DNA from: UBA1847 sp942492205
Lineage (GTDB): Bacteria > Pseudomonadota > Gammaproteobacteria > Steroidobacterales > Woeseiaceae
Length of the DNA: 64,000 nucleotides
Assembly: GCA_942492205.1 (NCBI GenBank)
Contig: CALODT010000004.1
Coordinates: forward strand, 186,001 to 250,000
Reading direction: 5' to 3'
The notes beneath the pieces are model-generated. The model searched no databases and was not told the origin of the DNA. It worked only from the letters and a program-made list of their open reading frames with translations. Position 1 is the first letter of the stretch. Each line of letters starts with the position of its first letter. Position numbers and translations under genes: made by a program. Below are positions 1 to 8,068 of the stretch, in pieces.

Positions 1-1960
1 CCTCGATCTCGAGCTGGCGATCGACGACCTGGTCGCATCAGACGCCGATACCGAGACGCTGCGAAAACTCTACGGCCATTACGAGTTGCGCTCGCTGCTG
101 CGAACGCTTGACGAACAGGCTGACGAACCGGCGGTGGCGGTCGAAGAACAGCAGAATGACTATGAAACCGTACTCACCTGGAAAGCGTTCGATAGCTGGC
201 TGAAGAAGATCGGGCGCGCCAAGCTGACGGCGTTCGACACGGAGACAACCGGCCTCGATTACATGGAGGCGGAGATCGTCGGGTTCTCGCTCGCGGTCAA
301 GGACGGTGAAGCATGCTATGTGCCCGTCGCTCACGATTATCCGGGCGCCCCCGAGCAGCTGCCCCGCGCGGATGTGCTCGAGAAGCTCAAGGGCTTCCTG
401 CAGGACGACAGCAAGAAGAAAGTCGGCCATCACCTGAAATACGATGCCCATATCCTGCGCCGCTACGGCATTGCGCTGGCGGGCATGCAGTTCGACTCGA
501 TGCTGGAGTCCTACGTTCTGAATAGCGTTGCGACCCGACATGACATGGACTCGGTCGCCAGGCATTACCTCGGCAAGCAGACGATTCACTACGAGGACGT
601 GGCCGGCAAAGGCGCCAAGCAGCTGACATTCAACCAGATCGACCTCGAGACGGCTGCGCCCTACGCGGCCGAAGATGCCGACATCACGTTGCAGCTGCAC
701 GCCGCCCTCTGGCAGCAACTGGGCGAGCAACCGTCACTGCGAAAAGTCTACGAAGAGATCGAGCAACCGCTGGTTGACGTGCTGCTGGAAATGGAAGAAC
801 TCGGTGTACTCGTCGACCGAAAAATGCTCACCAAACAAAGCGGTGAGCTCGCCCGGACCATGGCGAAACTGGAGAAGCAGGCACATGAGCTAGCCGGTGG
901 CCCGTTCAACCTGGGATCGCCGAAACAGCTGCAACAGATCCTGTTCGAAAAACTCGAGCTCCCGATTATCAGGAAGACGCCCAAAGGCCAGCCGTCAACA
1001 GCCGAGGACGTGCTTGTCGAACTTGCGAGCGACTATGAACTGCCGGCCGTGATCATTGAATATCGCAGCGTCAGCAAACTGAAGAGCACCTATACCGATA
1101 AGCTGCCGCTGCAGATCAATCCTCGGACCGGGCGCATCCATACTTCCTATCACCAGGCCGTTGCGGCGACCGGCCGCTTGTCATCGACCGATCCAAACCT
1201 GCAGAACATTCCCATTCGCACAGAAGAAGGACGGCGAATCCGGCAAGCCTTCATTGCACCGAAAGGGCACGTGCTGCTTGCGGCCGACTATTCGCAGATC
1301 GAGCTGCGCATCATGGCGCACCTGTCGGCTGACAAGGGCCTGCTTGACGCCTTCGGCAAAGAGCTCGACGTGCATCGGGCAACGGCGGCAGAGGTGTTCG
1401 AGGTGCCGCTCGACGACGTCAGTGTCGATCAGCGCCGCTCCGCCAAAGCCATCAACTTTGGTCTCATGTACGGCATGTCGGCGTTTGGACTTGCGAAGCA
1501 GCTCGGCATAGCGCGCGGCGAAGCGCAGGCCTATGTGGACCTGTATTTCGATCGTTATCCGGGCGTAAAAGCCTACATGGACAACATCCGACAAACCGCC
1601 AGCGAACAGGGCTATGTCGAAACCGTTTTCGGTCGACGCCTGTACCTGCCCGAAATCAATGCGCGTAATGCGCAGCGCCGGCAATACGCAGAACGCAGCG
1701 CGATTAACGCGCCCATGCAAGGTACGGCGGCCGACATCATCAAGAAGGCCATGATTTCGGTCCACGACTGGTTAAGCAACGAGGACACGGGTGCTCGCAT
1801 GATCATGCAGGTACATGACGAACTGGTGTTCGAAGTCGCGGATGACCGCATCGACGCCGTGCGAGAACACGTTGTGGAGTTGATGAGCACGGCTGCCGAG
1901 CTATCGGTGCCGCTGCACGTCGACGTCGGCACCGGCTGCAACTGGGACGAGGCCCACTGA
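1..1960 (+). CDS. polA: DNA polymerase I, 5' end outside window
   Basis: DNA polymerase I fills gaps and removes RNA primers during replication and repair. The frame is open from base 2, so the visible 652 residues are the C-terminal part and the 5'-nuclease domain lies mostly upstream of the window. The proofreading domain shows the Exo I motif DTETTGLD, an Exo II-like GHHLKYDAHIL and the Exo III YAAEDAD. The polymerase domain has motif A (DYSQIELR), the O-helix motif B (RRSAKAINFGLMYG) and motif C (VHDELVFEV). All catalytic acids are present, so both proofreading and synthesis should be active. A start at the internal TTG (base 86) would be an artefact because homologous sequence continues upstream. 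A small-RNA-like gene and engB follow, as in other gammaproteobacteria. Confidence 0.97.
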   Translation, partial: LDLELAIDDLVASDADTETLRKLYGHYELRSLLRTLDEQADEPAVAVEEQQNDYETVLTWKAFDSWLKKIGRAKLTAFDTETTGLDYMEAEIVGFSLAVKDGEACYVPVAHDYPGAPEQLPRADVLEKLKGFLQDDSKKKVGHHLKYDAHILRRYGIALAGMQFDSMLESYVLNSVATRHDMDSVARHYLGKQTIHYEDVAGKGAKQLTFNQIDLETAAPYAAEDADITLQLHAALWQQLGEQPSLRKVYEEIEQPLVDVLLEMEELGVLVDRKMLTKQSGELARTMAKLEKQAHELAGGPFNLGSPKQLQQILFEKLELPIIRKTPKGQPSTAEDVLVELASDYELPAVIIEYRSVSKLKSTYTDKLPLQINPRTGRIHTSYHQAVAATGRLSSTDPNLQNIPIRTEEGRRIRQAFIAPKGHVLLAADYSQIELRIMAHLSADKGLLDAFGKELDVHRATAAEVFEVPLDDVSVDQRRSAKAINFGLMYGMSAFGLAKQLGIARGEAQAYVDLYFDRYPGVKAYMDNIRQTASEQGYVETVFGRRLYLPEINARNAQRRQYAERSAINAPMQGTAADIIKKAMISVHDWLSNEDTGARMIMQVHDELVFEVADDRIDAVREHVVELMSTAAELSVPLHVDVGTGCNWDEAH

Positions 1961-2035
1961 GGGCTGCCCGGGACATTCCCCTGGCACACCGCTGGCCAGA
2001 CTCGTTCTAAACTATTTTCCCATTTATTTCAGTAG

Positions 2036-2205
2036 CTTATGTGAGATCGGGAACTGCGGTAAAGGTTCTCCCTCTAACTAGTTGAGTGCATTAGTCACTT
2101 GCCTGCTAACTCCCTTATGCAGGCTTGCAGTCGGTGACCCCAAACCGACCGCGTTTATTGGCCCCGGGGCGGCTCTTCCAGAGACCGCTTCGGGGCTTTC
2201 TTATT
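2036..2205 (+). ncRNA. candidate small RNA in the polA-engB gap
   Basis: The gap between polA and the convergent engB has no good ORF but ends in a very strong intrinsic terminator. It also holds internal short inverted repeats such as GGTTCTCC/GGGAACTGC-like arms and GCCTGC/GCAGGC. In Escherichia coli the Spot 42 RNA gene lies at exactly this place, and pseudomonads carry the sRNA ErsA in the same gap. Position and terminator support an sRNA. The 5' end is a guess, no promoter is clear, and I did not recognise the sequence as a named family. Confidence 0.5.
2161..2204 (+). terminator. intrinsic terminator of candidate sRNA
   Basis: GCCCCGGGGCGG (2161-2172) pairs with CCGCTTCGGGGC (2185-2196), giving a 12-pair stem with two G-U pairs and a 12-base loop. 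It is followed by TTTCTTATT. It lies 200 bases past the polA stop, so it probably ends a separate transcript. Confidence 0.85.
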
Positions 2206-2230
2206 GGGGCCGCCGGGCTTGCTGCGGCAG

Positions 2231-2827
2231 TTAGCCGCCCGGCGAAAGCGTGAGGAACTCGTCGAGCTTCGCGCGAGCCTCGGTCTCTCCAAGCCTGCTC
2301 AGCGCCGAGAAATGCTGGACCGTGGCGGCACCCGCGAGGTCGCGCCGCAGTTCCAGCAGCGCTTTCGCCGCCTGGCCGCGTTTCAACTTGTCGGTCTTTG
2401 TCAGCAGGATATGGGTTGGCAACCCAACGGCGTCGGCAAACTGCAGCATCTGCCGGTCAAAATCAGTAAGCAGCCGGCGGATGTCAACGATGAGAAACAT
2501 GCCGCGCAGACTCTGCCGGCTCTCAAAGTAATCGGCCATCAGTTCCGCCCAGTGATTGCGCATCTTGTTATTGACCTTGGCAAAGCCATAGCCCGGCAGA
2601 TCGACCAGGCGTCGATCTGCATCGAGGCTGAAGAAGTTAACTAAACGCGTGCGGCCCGGCGTCTTGCTGGTCCTCGCAAACTGGCGCCGATTGACAATGA
2701 CGTTGATCGCGCTGGACTTTCCGGCATTGGAGCGCCCGGCAAAAGCGACCTCCGCACCGGTATCCGGAACGAACTGCGCGGGCGCGTCGGCGCTCTTGAT
2801 AAATCGGGCTTCAGGGTATTGTGACAT
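2231..2827 (-). CDS. engB: ribosome biogenesis GTP-binding protein EngB/YsxC
   Basis: EngB is a TRAFAC-class GTPase needed for assembly of the large ribosomal subunit in the cytoplasm. The 198 residues are full length. They show the P-loop GRSNAGKSS (31-39), the G3 motif DLPGYG (76-81), the G4 motif TKTD (143-146) and a G5-like SALSRLG near residue 174. The ATG start is preceded on its strand by GAGGG about ten bases upstream. It is convergent with polA and divergent from cytochrome c4, the arrangement seen in Pseudomonas. Confidence 0.95.
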   Translation of the reverse strand: MSQYPEARFIKSADAPAQFVPDTGAEVAFAGRSNAGKSSAINVIVNRRQFARTSKTPGRTRLVNFFSLDADRRLVDLPGYGFAKVNNKMRNHWAELMADYFESRQSLRGMFLIVDIRRLLTDFDRQMLQFADAVGLPTHILLTKTDKLKRGQAAKALLELRRDLAGAATVQHFSALSRLGETEARAKLDEFLTLSPGG

Positions 2828-3041
2828 GGGGGTACGCCCTCATAATTGTGTGTATAATTCGGGCGCTGAGTGATGAACCGGAGCCCAAGTCTGACCGGTT
2901 CAGGGTCGCGCAGCAAGGCGTCCAATGCCTCCCGATCCTGCGCTGCCCGTTTCGGAGTTCGCCCAGACCAGCGATAGTGAAATATGGCGTTTAATCAGGC
3001 GATAGCCATGGCATTCGCCAAGGAAGTAACGGTTACACAAT
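2828..3041. promoter_or_regulatory. divergent promoter region engB / cytochrome c4
   Basis: This 214-base gap must hold the promoters of engB and of cytochrome c4. A perfect TATAAT lies at 2853-2858 on the plus strand but has no good -35 partner at 17 bases. The c4 leader would then be about 180 bases long. I see no terminator or riboswitch fold that I can name. Confidence 0.4.
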
Positions 3042-3671
3042 ATGAAGAAAATGCTCGTTTCAGCCCTCATGCTGTCAAGCCTCACCCTCGCAGCGCTGCC
3101 GGTATACGCGGAGAGCCTTGTTAACGGATCCGTCGAGGCCGGCAAGGCCAAGTCGATTACCTGCGCCGCCTGCCACGGTGCCGAGGGTAACAGCGCAAAC
3201 CCGGTCTGGCCGAACCTCGCGGGCCAGAACGCACCGTATACAAAGGCTCAGCTAAAGGCCTTCAAGGATGGTGTTCGTCAAAACGCGCTGATGTCCAGCC
3301 AGGCGATGATGCTAAGCGATCAGGACATGGCGGATCTCGCTGTTTACTATGAAAGCCTGCCCGGCGCGGTGCAAGCCATCGCTGACGAGAAGCTTTTGAT
3401 TCGCGGCGAATCCCTGTACCGCGGCGGCGACAAGGAAAAAGGCATCGCGGCCTGCATGGCCTGCCACGGCCCGACGGGAGCCGGCAACCCGGCGGCAAAG
3501 TATCCGGTACTCAAGGGACAGCATGCGGCCTATACCGCGCTGCAGCTTCGAGCTTACGCCGACGGCACGCGCAAATCGGCGGACAAAGTTCAGGTCATGT
3601 ATGACATCGCATCCCGTCTCGACGCCGATGATATCGAGGCCCTCGCCTCGTACGTGCAGGGTCTCAAGTAA
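3042..3671 (+). CDS. di-haem cytochrome c4
   Basis: Periplasmic electron carrier that delivers electrons to terminal oxidases in many gammaproteobacteria. The 209 residues start with a Sec signal peptide (about 1-23, ending VYA-E) and hold two haem sites, CAACH (41-45) and CMACH (138-142), one in each half. This is the duplicated class I cytochrome fold of the c4 family. Proline- and glycine-rich segments after each haem site fit the family. The next gene, the lipoprotein DsbA, starts 30 bases downstream and is probably co-transcribed; cytochromes of this type need correct thiol handling in the periplasm. Confidence 0.93.
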   Translation: MKKMLVSALMLSSLTLAALPVYAESLVNGSVEAGKAKSITCAACHGAEGNSANPVWPNLAGQNAPYTKAQLKAFKDGVRQNALMSSQAMMLSDQDMADLAVYYESLPGAVQAIADEKLLIRGESLYRGGDKEKGIAACMACHGPTGAGNPAAKYPVLKGQHAAYTALQLRAYADGTRKSADKVQVMYDIASRLDADDIEALASYVQGLK

Positions 3672-3701
3672 CTTAAACACAGTTTATTTCCGGAAGTACT
3701 T

Positions 3702-4559
3702 ATGAAGAATCTCAAGTGGATTAGCCCTCTGCTGCTTATCACCGCGGCCCTGACCCTTTACGCATGCAGCAAGGAACAGCCGCCTGCGGAAACCGCGGAC
3801 GAGGCCGCCGCTGCCGCAGAGCAGGCAACGGAAGCCGTCGTCGAGGAGGCGTCAAAGGAAATAGCCGAGACGGCCGACGACACGTTGCAAGTCGTCGAGG
3901 AATCTGCGTCAGAAGCAGAGCCTGCTGATGAAGCCATTGTGCTCGCGGTTGCCGAATCGCCGGCCGCCACGCGCGAATGGCAGTTCAAGGAGGGACAGCA
4001 CTACGTCCGCATGGTGCCGACTCAGCCGACGGTGGGCGGCGCCGACAAAATCGAGGTCGCCGAATTTTTCTGGTATGGCTGCCCGCACTGTTACGACATG
4101 GAGCCGTTCATCAACGAATGGGCGGAAGGGAAGGATCCCGGTGTTCGTTTCGTCAAGGTTCCAGCAACCTGGAACGCGCTGGTTCGCCTGCACGCCCAGC
4201 TGTTCTACACCGAAGAAGTCCTGGTTCGCAACGGCGTGATCAAGGACCCGGCCGGCTTTCGGGAGGCTGTGTTCCAGGAATACCATCGTCGCGGCAATCG
4301 CATGACGTCCGAAGAAGCCATCCAGAAGATATTCGCGCGTTTCGGCGTCACGGCAGAGCAGTTCAGCGCGACCTGGGGCTCGTTCGAGGTCAATCAGAAG
4401 CTGCGCGTTGCTGACGACCTGTCGCGCCGCTACAGCATCTCCTCGGTGCCGGCGATCGTTGTCAACGGCAAGTACCGCACCGGCGCCGGTGAAGCCGGTG
4501 GCTATCCAAAGCTCATGGAACTGATCGACGAGCTGGTGGCACGCGAGGGATTGCGCTAG
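3702..4559 (+). CDS. dsbA: DsbA-family thiol:disulfide interchange lipoprotein
   Basis: DsbA oxidises cysteine pairs in exported proteins. The C-terminal part (about 100-285) is a DsbA thioredoxin domain with the active site CPHC (127-130) and the cis-proline region SSVPAIVVNG. Unlike soluble E. coli DsbA, this protein begins with a lipoprotein signal with lipobox LYAC (Cys22). An Ala/Glu-rich linker of about 70 residues comes before the catalytic domain, so it should be membrane-tethered. It follows cytochrome c4, the same order as in Pseudomonas. The enzymatic call is firm; lipidation is inferred from the lipobox. Confidence 0.9.
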   Translation: MKNLKWISPLLLITAALTLYACSKEQPPAETADEAAAAAEQATEAVVEEASKEIAETADDTLQVVEESASEAEPADEAIVLAVAESPAATREWQFKEGQHYVRMVPTQPTVGGADKIEVAEFFWYGCPHCYDMEPFINEWAEGKDPGVRFVKVPATWNALVRLHAQLFYTEEVLVRNGVIKDPAGFREAVFQEYHRRGNRMTSEEAIQKIFARFGVTAEQFSATWGSFEVNQKLRVADDLSRRYSISSVPAIVVNGKYRTGAGEAGGYPKLMELIDELVAREGLR

Positions 4560-4564
4560 TCGCC

Positions 4565-4604
4565 GAGAGACGACGCTCGGCCTTGAGCGTCGCTGGTATC
4601 TCTC
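4565..4604. terminator. hairpin between convergent dsbA and L,D-transpeptidase genes
   Basis: GAGAGACGACGCTC (4565-4578) pairs with GAGCGTCG (4585-4592) and TCTCTC (4599-4604), leaving a 6-base bulge. It lies six bases after the dsbA stop. There is no U tract, so termination may be weak or Rho-assisted. Confidence 0.45.
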
Positions 4605-4714
4605 TTGGGGCAACAAAGCGGATGGCACGGAACTCTGCCTGCAAAAAGATTGCCAGGGCATAGCGAGCGTCATTTCGCAGAGCGCCATCGCTCGTCTGCC
4701 ATCGCTTCGCGTGA

Positions 4715-5617
4715 CTAGCCGCTATCTTCGGCGATCAGTCTCAGCTTTCCGTCGTCGCCGCGACGCCAGTACAGGCGCTTGGTCAGCGTTACGGTGTTGT
4801 CCCCTTCCACGCTCTGCAGCCGGAACCGGCTGAGGTACGTGTTGTTCTCAACCGGATCACCCAGCAACAGCAGCTCTGACACGGTTACCGACTGTATCTT
4901 GCGCGCCGGCAGGGTCTGCACCTGAAGCGCTGTCCACTCCTCGTTGTTCATGCCCCAGTGGCGGAAGCTGGCATCGTATAACGACAGGAAGGTATACAGA
5001 TCACCGCTTTGCTGGCTCTCTGCCCACACTTCAACAGCAGCGCTGAGCTCATTGCGCAACTCGGTCAAGCGAGCCGCTGTTCCCCACTCCACCGTGCGTG
5101 ATACCAGCACCGGCGTCAGGTTCGGCTCGAAGTGTTTTTCAAGTGCGGCGAGTTCATCGTTCGGTAAGGCAATGCAGCCGTCGGTGTCCTGGGGTGGCCT
5201 GCGCCCGCCTCGACGATCGACGCCATGCACCCAGATACCGCTGCCCGTGCGCTGCCTCAACCTGTCCAGGGCGTTGGGATAGTCGAGCACGAACGCCGTG
5301 TAGCCGTATCGCTCAGCCATGCGCTCGGTATTGAGCTGCTCGGTGACGAAGTAAATGCCCAGCGGCGTCTTGCGATCGCCGCTCCGCTGCTTGTGGTCGC
5401 CATTCGACCCGATCGACATGTAGGAATCGCCCGCATGTCGAATACCGGCTTCACCGGCGTTCTCGAAACGATAGAAACGCGCCGACGTGGTCTCGGCGAC
5501 AAACACGGTCTTGACGGACTCGGGTAGCCTGATGAGGTACTCTGGCACACGCTCTTCCGCGACCGCTACAGCGCAGGAAAAGGCCAGCAGAACAAGGGAA
5601 ATGCGGGCACGTTGCAT
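4715..5617 (-). CDS. L,D-transpeptidase (YkuD) family protein with C-terminal NTF2-like domain
   Basis: Secreted protein of the YkuD/YafK type, a family that forms or cuts L,D bonds in peptidoglycan or its attached lipoprotein. A signal peptide (1-20, ending AVA-E) precedes the catalytic domain (about 25-175). His131 (IWVHG) and Cys148 (DTDGCIALPN) are the expected catalytic pair. The motif departs from the usual S-x-G-C, having T-D-G-C. Residues 190-300 look like a SnoaL/NTF2-like domain, as found attached to some YafK-like proteins. It is transcribed alone and divergently from the DUF885 gene. The exact reaction (cross-linking or hydrolysis) cannot be told from sequence. Confidence 0.82.
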   Translation of the reverse strand: MQRARISLVLLAFSCAVAVAEERVPEYLIRLPESVKTVFVAETTSARFYRFENAGEAGIRHAGDSYMSIGSNGDHKQRSGDRKTPLGIYFVTEQLNTERMAERYGYTAFVLDYPNALDRLRQRTGSGIWVHGVDRRGGRRPPQDTDGCIALPNDELAALEKHFEPNLTPVLVSRTVEWGTAARLTELRNELSAAVEVWAESQQSGDLYTFLSLYDASFRHWGMNNEEWTALQVQTLPARKIQSVTVSELLLLGDPVENNTYLSRFRLQSVEGDNTVTLTKRLYWRRGDDGKLRLIAEDSG

Positions 5618-5688
5618 CTGCTGATATTACAGCGTTGCCGTCACCATGCTAGAGTTTGCTCTGCTCCTGAACCTTGCGAGGTAATGCC

Positions 5689-7455
5689 GTGACCCGCCTT
5701 CTGATCGCCCTGCTTCTCATGTCGATGGCCACAGTGACGGCGGCCGCGACGGCTGATGAAGCGTTCGAGAACCTCGCTCATGAATACATCGGCGACCTCA
5801 GCAACCTGTCGCCTGTCTACGCAACGTTGCTTGGCGATCACACCGCGGACGGCCGACTCGATCACGTGAATGATGCGGCGCGAAGCGAGACACGCACCAT
5901 ACTCAATGACTACCTTGCAGCGCTCAAGAGCATCGACCGCGCACAGCTGTCACGGGCTAACCAGGTCGATGCGGAGTTACTGCTGCACGATCTCGAGTCC
6001 AGCCTCTGGTCGCTGGATGTCTTGCAGGAATGGGCCTGGAATCCCCTCTACTACGTGAACATCTCGGGCAGCGCGATTTACGGACTGATGGCCCGTGACT
6101 TCGCCCCGGTCGAGAAACGGCTCCTCAGCGTTACGTCGCGGCTGGAACAGTTACCGCGATTTCTTTCAGAAGCCCGTGGCTCGCTCGAGATGTCGCGGGT
6201 ACCCAAGATTCACGCCGAAACGGCTGTACAACAGAATCAGGGACTCCTGTCGATTATCGAGTCGATGGTAATCCCGGCCATGGACGTGTTGCCAGCCGCT
6301 GAGCAGCAGCGACTGAATGCGGCGATCGAAACGGCGAAAGACGCGATAGCGGAACAACAGAGCTGGCTGGAGGAAACGCTGCTGCCGCAGGCGAACGCCG
6401 ATTTTCGCATTGGTGCCGACCTCTATGACGTCAAGCTTGCGTTCGCGTTGAATTCGCCGATGAGCCGCCGGGAAATAACGGCTCGTGCAGAACAGGAATA
6501 CGAGGCCGTTCGCAATGAAATGTACGAGGTTTCCAAGGAGGTTTATCGGTCCAGGCACCCGTTTACCGCATTTCCTGATAATCCGGACGGAGCCTACAAG
6601 CAGGCGATTATTCGTGCGGCGCTGGAAGAAGCGTACAAGAAGTTGCCGCCGCCGGACGGCATCGTCGATATTGCCAGGCAATACCTGCAGCAGGCGACCG
6701 ACTTTGTCATCGAACACAACATCGTGACCATGCCTGATGAGCCGGTCGAGATTATCGTCATGCCCGAGTTTCAGCGCGGCGTGACTGTCGCCTACCTCGA
6801 CCCGCCCGGACCGCTGGACAAGGATCAATCTGCTTTCTATGCCGTTGCACCATTACCCGAAGAATGGAGCGACGAACAGGTTGAGTCTTTCCTGCGTGAA
6901 TACAACCTGTTGTCGATCCAGGACCTGACCATCCACGAAGGCGTGCCCGGGCATTACCTGCAGCTTGCTCTGAGCAACCGATACCCGTCGGTGCTACGCA
7001 GCGTCCTTTGGTCGGGCACGTTTGTCGAAGGCTGGGGCGTATATGCCGAACAGATGATGATCGAGCAGGGTTACATGGAAGGAGACCCGCTCATGAAACT
7101 GATCAACCTGAAATGGTATTTGCGCGCCATTACCAATGCGATCATCGATTCGGCTATTCATGTCGACGGCATGACACGAGACGCCGCCATGAGACTGATG
7201 GTCGAGGGCGGATTCCAGGAGGAGCGCGAAGCCGCCGGAAAATGGGTTAGAGCGCAGCTATCCTCGGCACAGCTGTCGACATACTTCGTCGGCTACCAGG
7301 AACACCTGGCGCTGCGCGAGGCGATGCAGAAGAGCTGGGGTGAAGAGTTCACACTGCGTCGCTACCACGACCAGGTGCTGTCTTACGGATCGCCGCCGGT
7401 GCGCTTCGTGCGCGCACTGATGCTCGATGAGCCCATTCCACGTCGCGGCGAATAA
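5689..7455 (+). CDS. DUF885 family secreted metallopeptidase-like protein
   Basis: Exported protein of the DUF885 family, related to zinc metallopeptidases. I prefer the GTG at 5689 over the upstream TTG at 5674 because it gives a clean signal peptide (ending VTAAA-T) and has GCGAGG about eight bases upstream. The mature protein is mostly helical, with the metal-binding motif HEGVPGHYL (His416, Glu417, His422). A further Glu in GTFVEGWGVYAEQ is the likely third ligand. At 588 residues it is normal for the family. Substrates are not known; family members are annotated as putative peptidases. Confidence 0.85.
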   Translation: MTRLLIALLLMSMATVTAAATADEAFENLAHEYIGDLSNLSPVYATLLGDHTADGRLDHVNDAARSETRTILNDYLAALKSIDRAQLSRANQVDAELLLHDLESSLWSLDVLQEWAWNPLYYVNISGSAIYGLMARDFAPVEKRLLSVTSRLEQLPRFLSEARGSLEMSRVPKIHAETAVQQNQGLLSIIESMVIPAMDVLPAAEQQRLNAAIETAKDAIAEQQSWLEETLLPQANADFRIGADLYDVKLAFALNSPMSRREITARAEQEYEAVRNEMYEVSKEVYRSRHPFTAFPDNPDGAYKQAIIRAALEEAYKKLPPPDGIVDIARQYLQQATDFVIEHNIVTMPDEPVEIIVMPEFQRGVTVAYLDPPGPLDKDQSAFYAVAPLPEEWSDEQVESFLREYNLLSIQDLTIHEGVPGHYLQLALSNRYPSVLRSVLWSGTFVEGWGVYAEQMMIEQGYMEGDPLMKLINLKWYLRAITNAIIDSAIHVDGMTRDAAMRLMVEGGFQEEREAAGKWVRAQLSSAQLSTYFVGYQEHLALREAMQKSWGEEFTLRRYHDQVLSYGSPPVRFVRALMLDEPIPRRGE

Positions 7456-7467
7456 GCCGTCGTCTGA

Positions 7468-8055
7468 TTACTTGATGCGGTCGATACGGACCCGGCCTTT
7501 CTCGCCGTCCACCTGCATCTTGTAGCCGAAAAAGTCCTTGGTGATCGTGACGTCGAATTCGCATTCCCTGTAGCGCAGGCGCTTGTCACTCACCTGCTTC
7601 CACACCTGGCCGTTGTCGAACACAAAGTAATACTTCTTGCGCGCGTCTTTTTCGCAGCGTGTCACCCTGGCGCGCACCAGCAGTTCATCTTGCTCGTCGG
7701 TGGTCGATCGTGGCACCGTCTCGGCATCGATGTCATCGAGCGTTTTCGGGGCCACCGGCGCTGGCTTGGGCGCTCTAACAGGGGCCGGCTCTTGCGCTGC
7801 GGTTATGACGGCTGCTGCCTTTGCGGGCGGCGCTGCAACCGGTTCGGGCTCGGTGATCGGTGCCAATACCGGGGCGTCACGACCGGCAAGCTGGTCATAG
7901 CACGCCAGCCGCTCAGTGGCTTCTGCGACAGACGCACAGCGCTGCAATTCACCTTGCAGCGAATCGTCCGCGCGCGCAATTGCGGATACGCCGAGCGCAA
8001 GCATTGCGGCCGCTACCGGGCCCACCAGCAGCGCTTTTCCCGATGAAACAATCAT
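7468..8055 (-). CDS. secreted protein of unknown function
   Basis: The 195-residue protein has an N-terminal hydrophobic stretch and a likely signal cleavage at IARA-D (about residue 29). A short motif follows, with two cysteines in a CASVAEATERLACYD pattern like the N-terminus of TagO-type and other small periplasmic proteins. Residues 60-110 are a Pro/Ala-rich linker. The C-terminal 85 residues form a compact beta-rich domain with two more cysteines (VTRCEKD, YRECEF). It is convergent with DUF885 (12-base gap) and ends a leftward run with the sulfotransferases. I do not recognise a function. Confidence 0.6.
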   Translation of the reverse strand: MIVSSGKALLVGPVAAAMLALGVSAIARADDSLQGELQRCASVAEATERLACYDQLAGRDAPVLAPITEPEPVAAPPAKAAAVITAAQEPAPVRAPKPAPVAPKTLDDIDAETVPRSTTDEQDELLVRARVTRCEKDARKKYYFVFDNGQVWKQVSDKRLRYRECEFDVTITKDFFGYKMQVDGEKGRVRIDRIK

Positions 8056-8068
8056 TCCCAGCTCCCGT

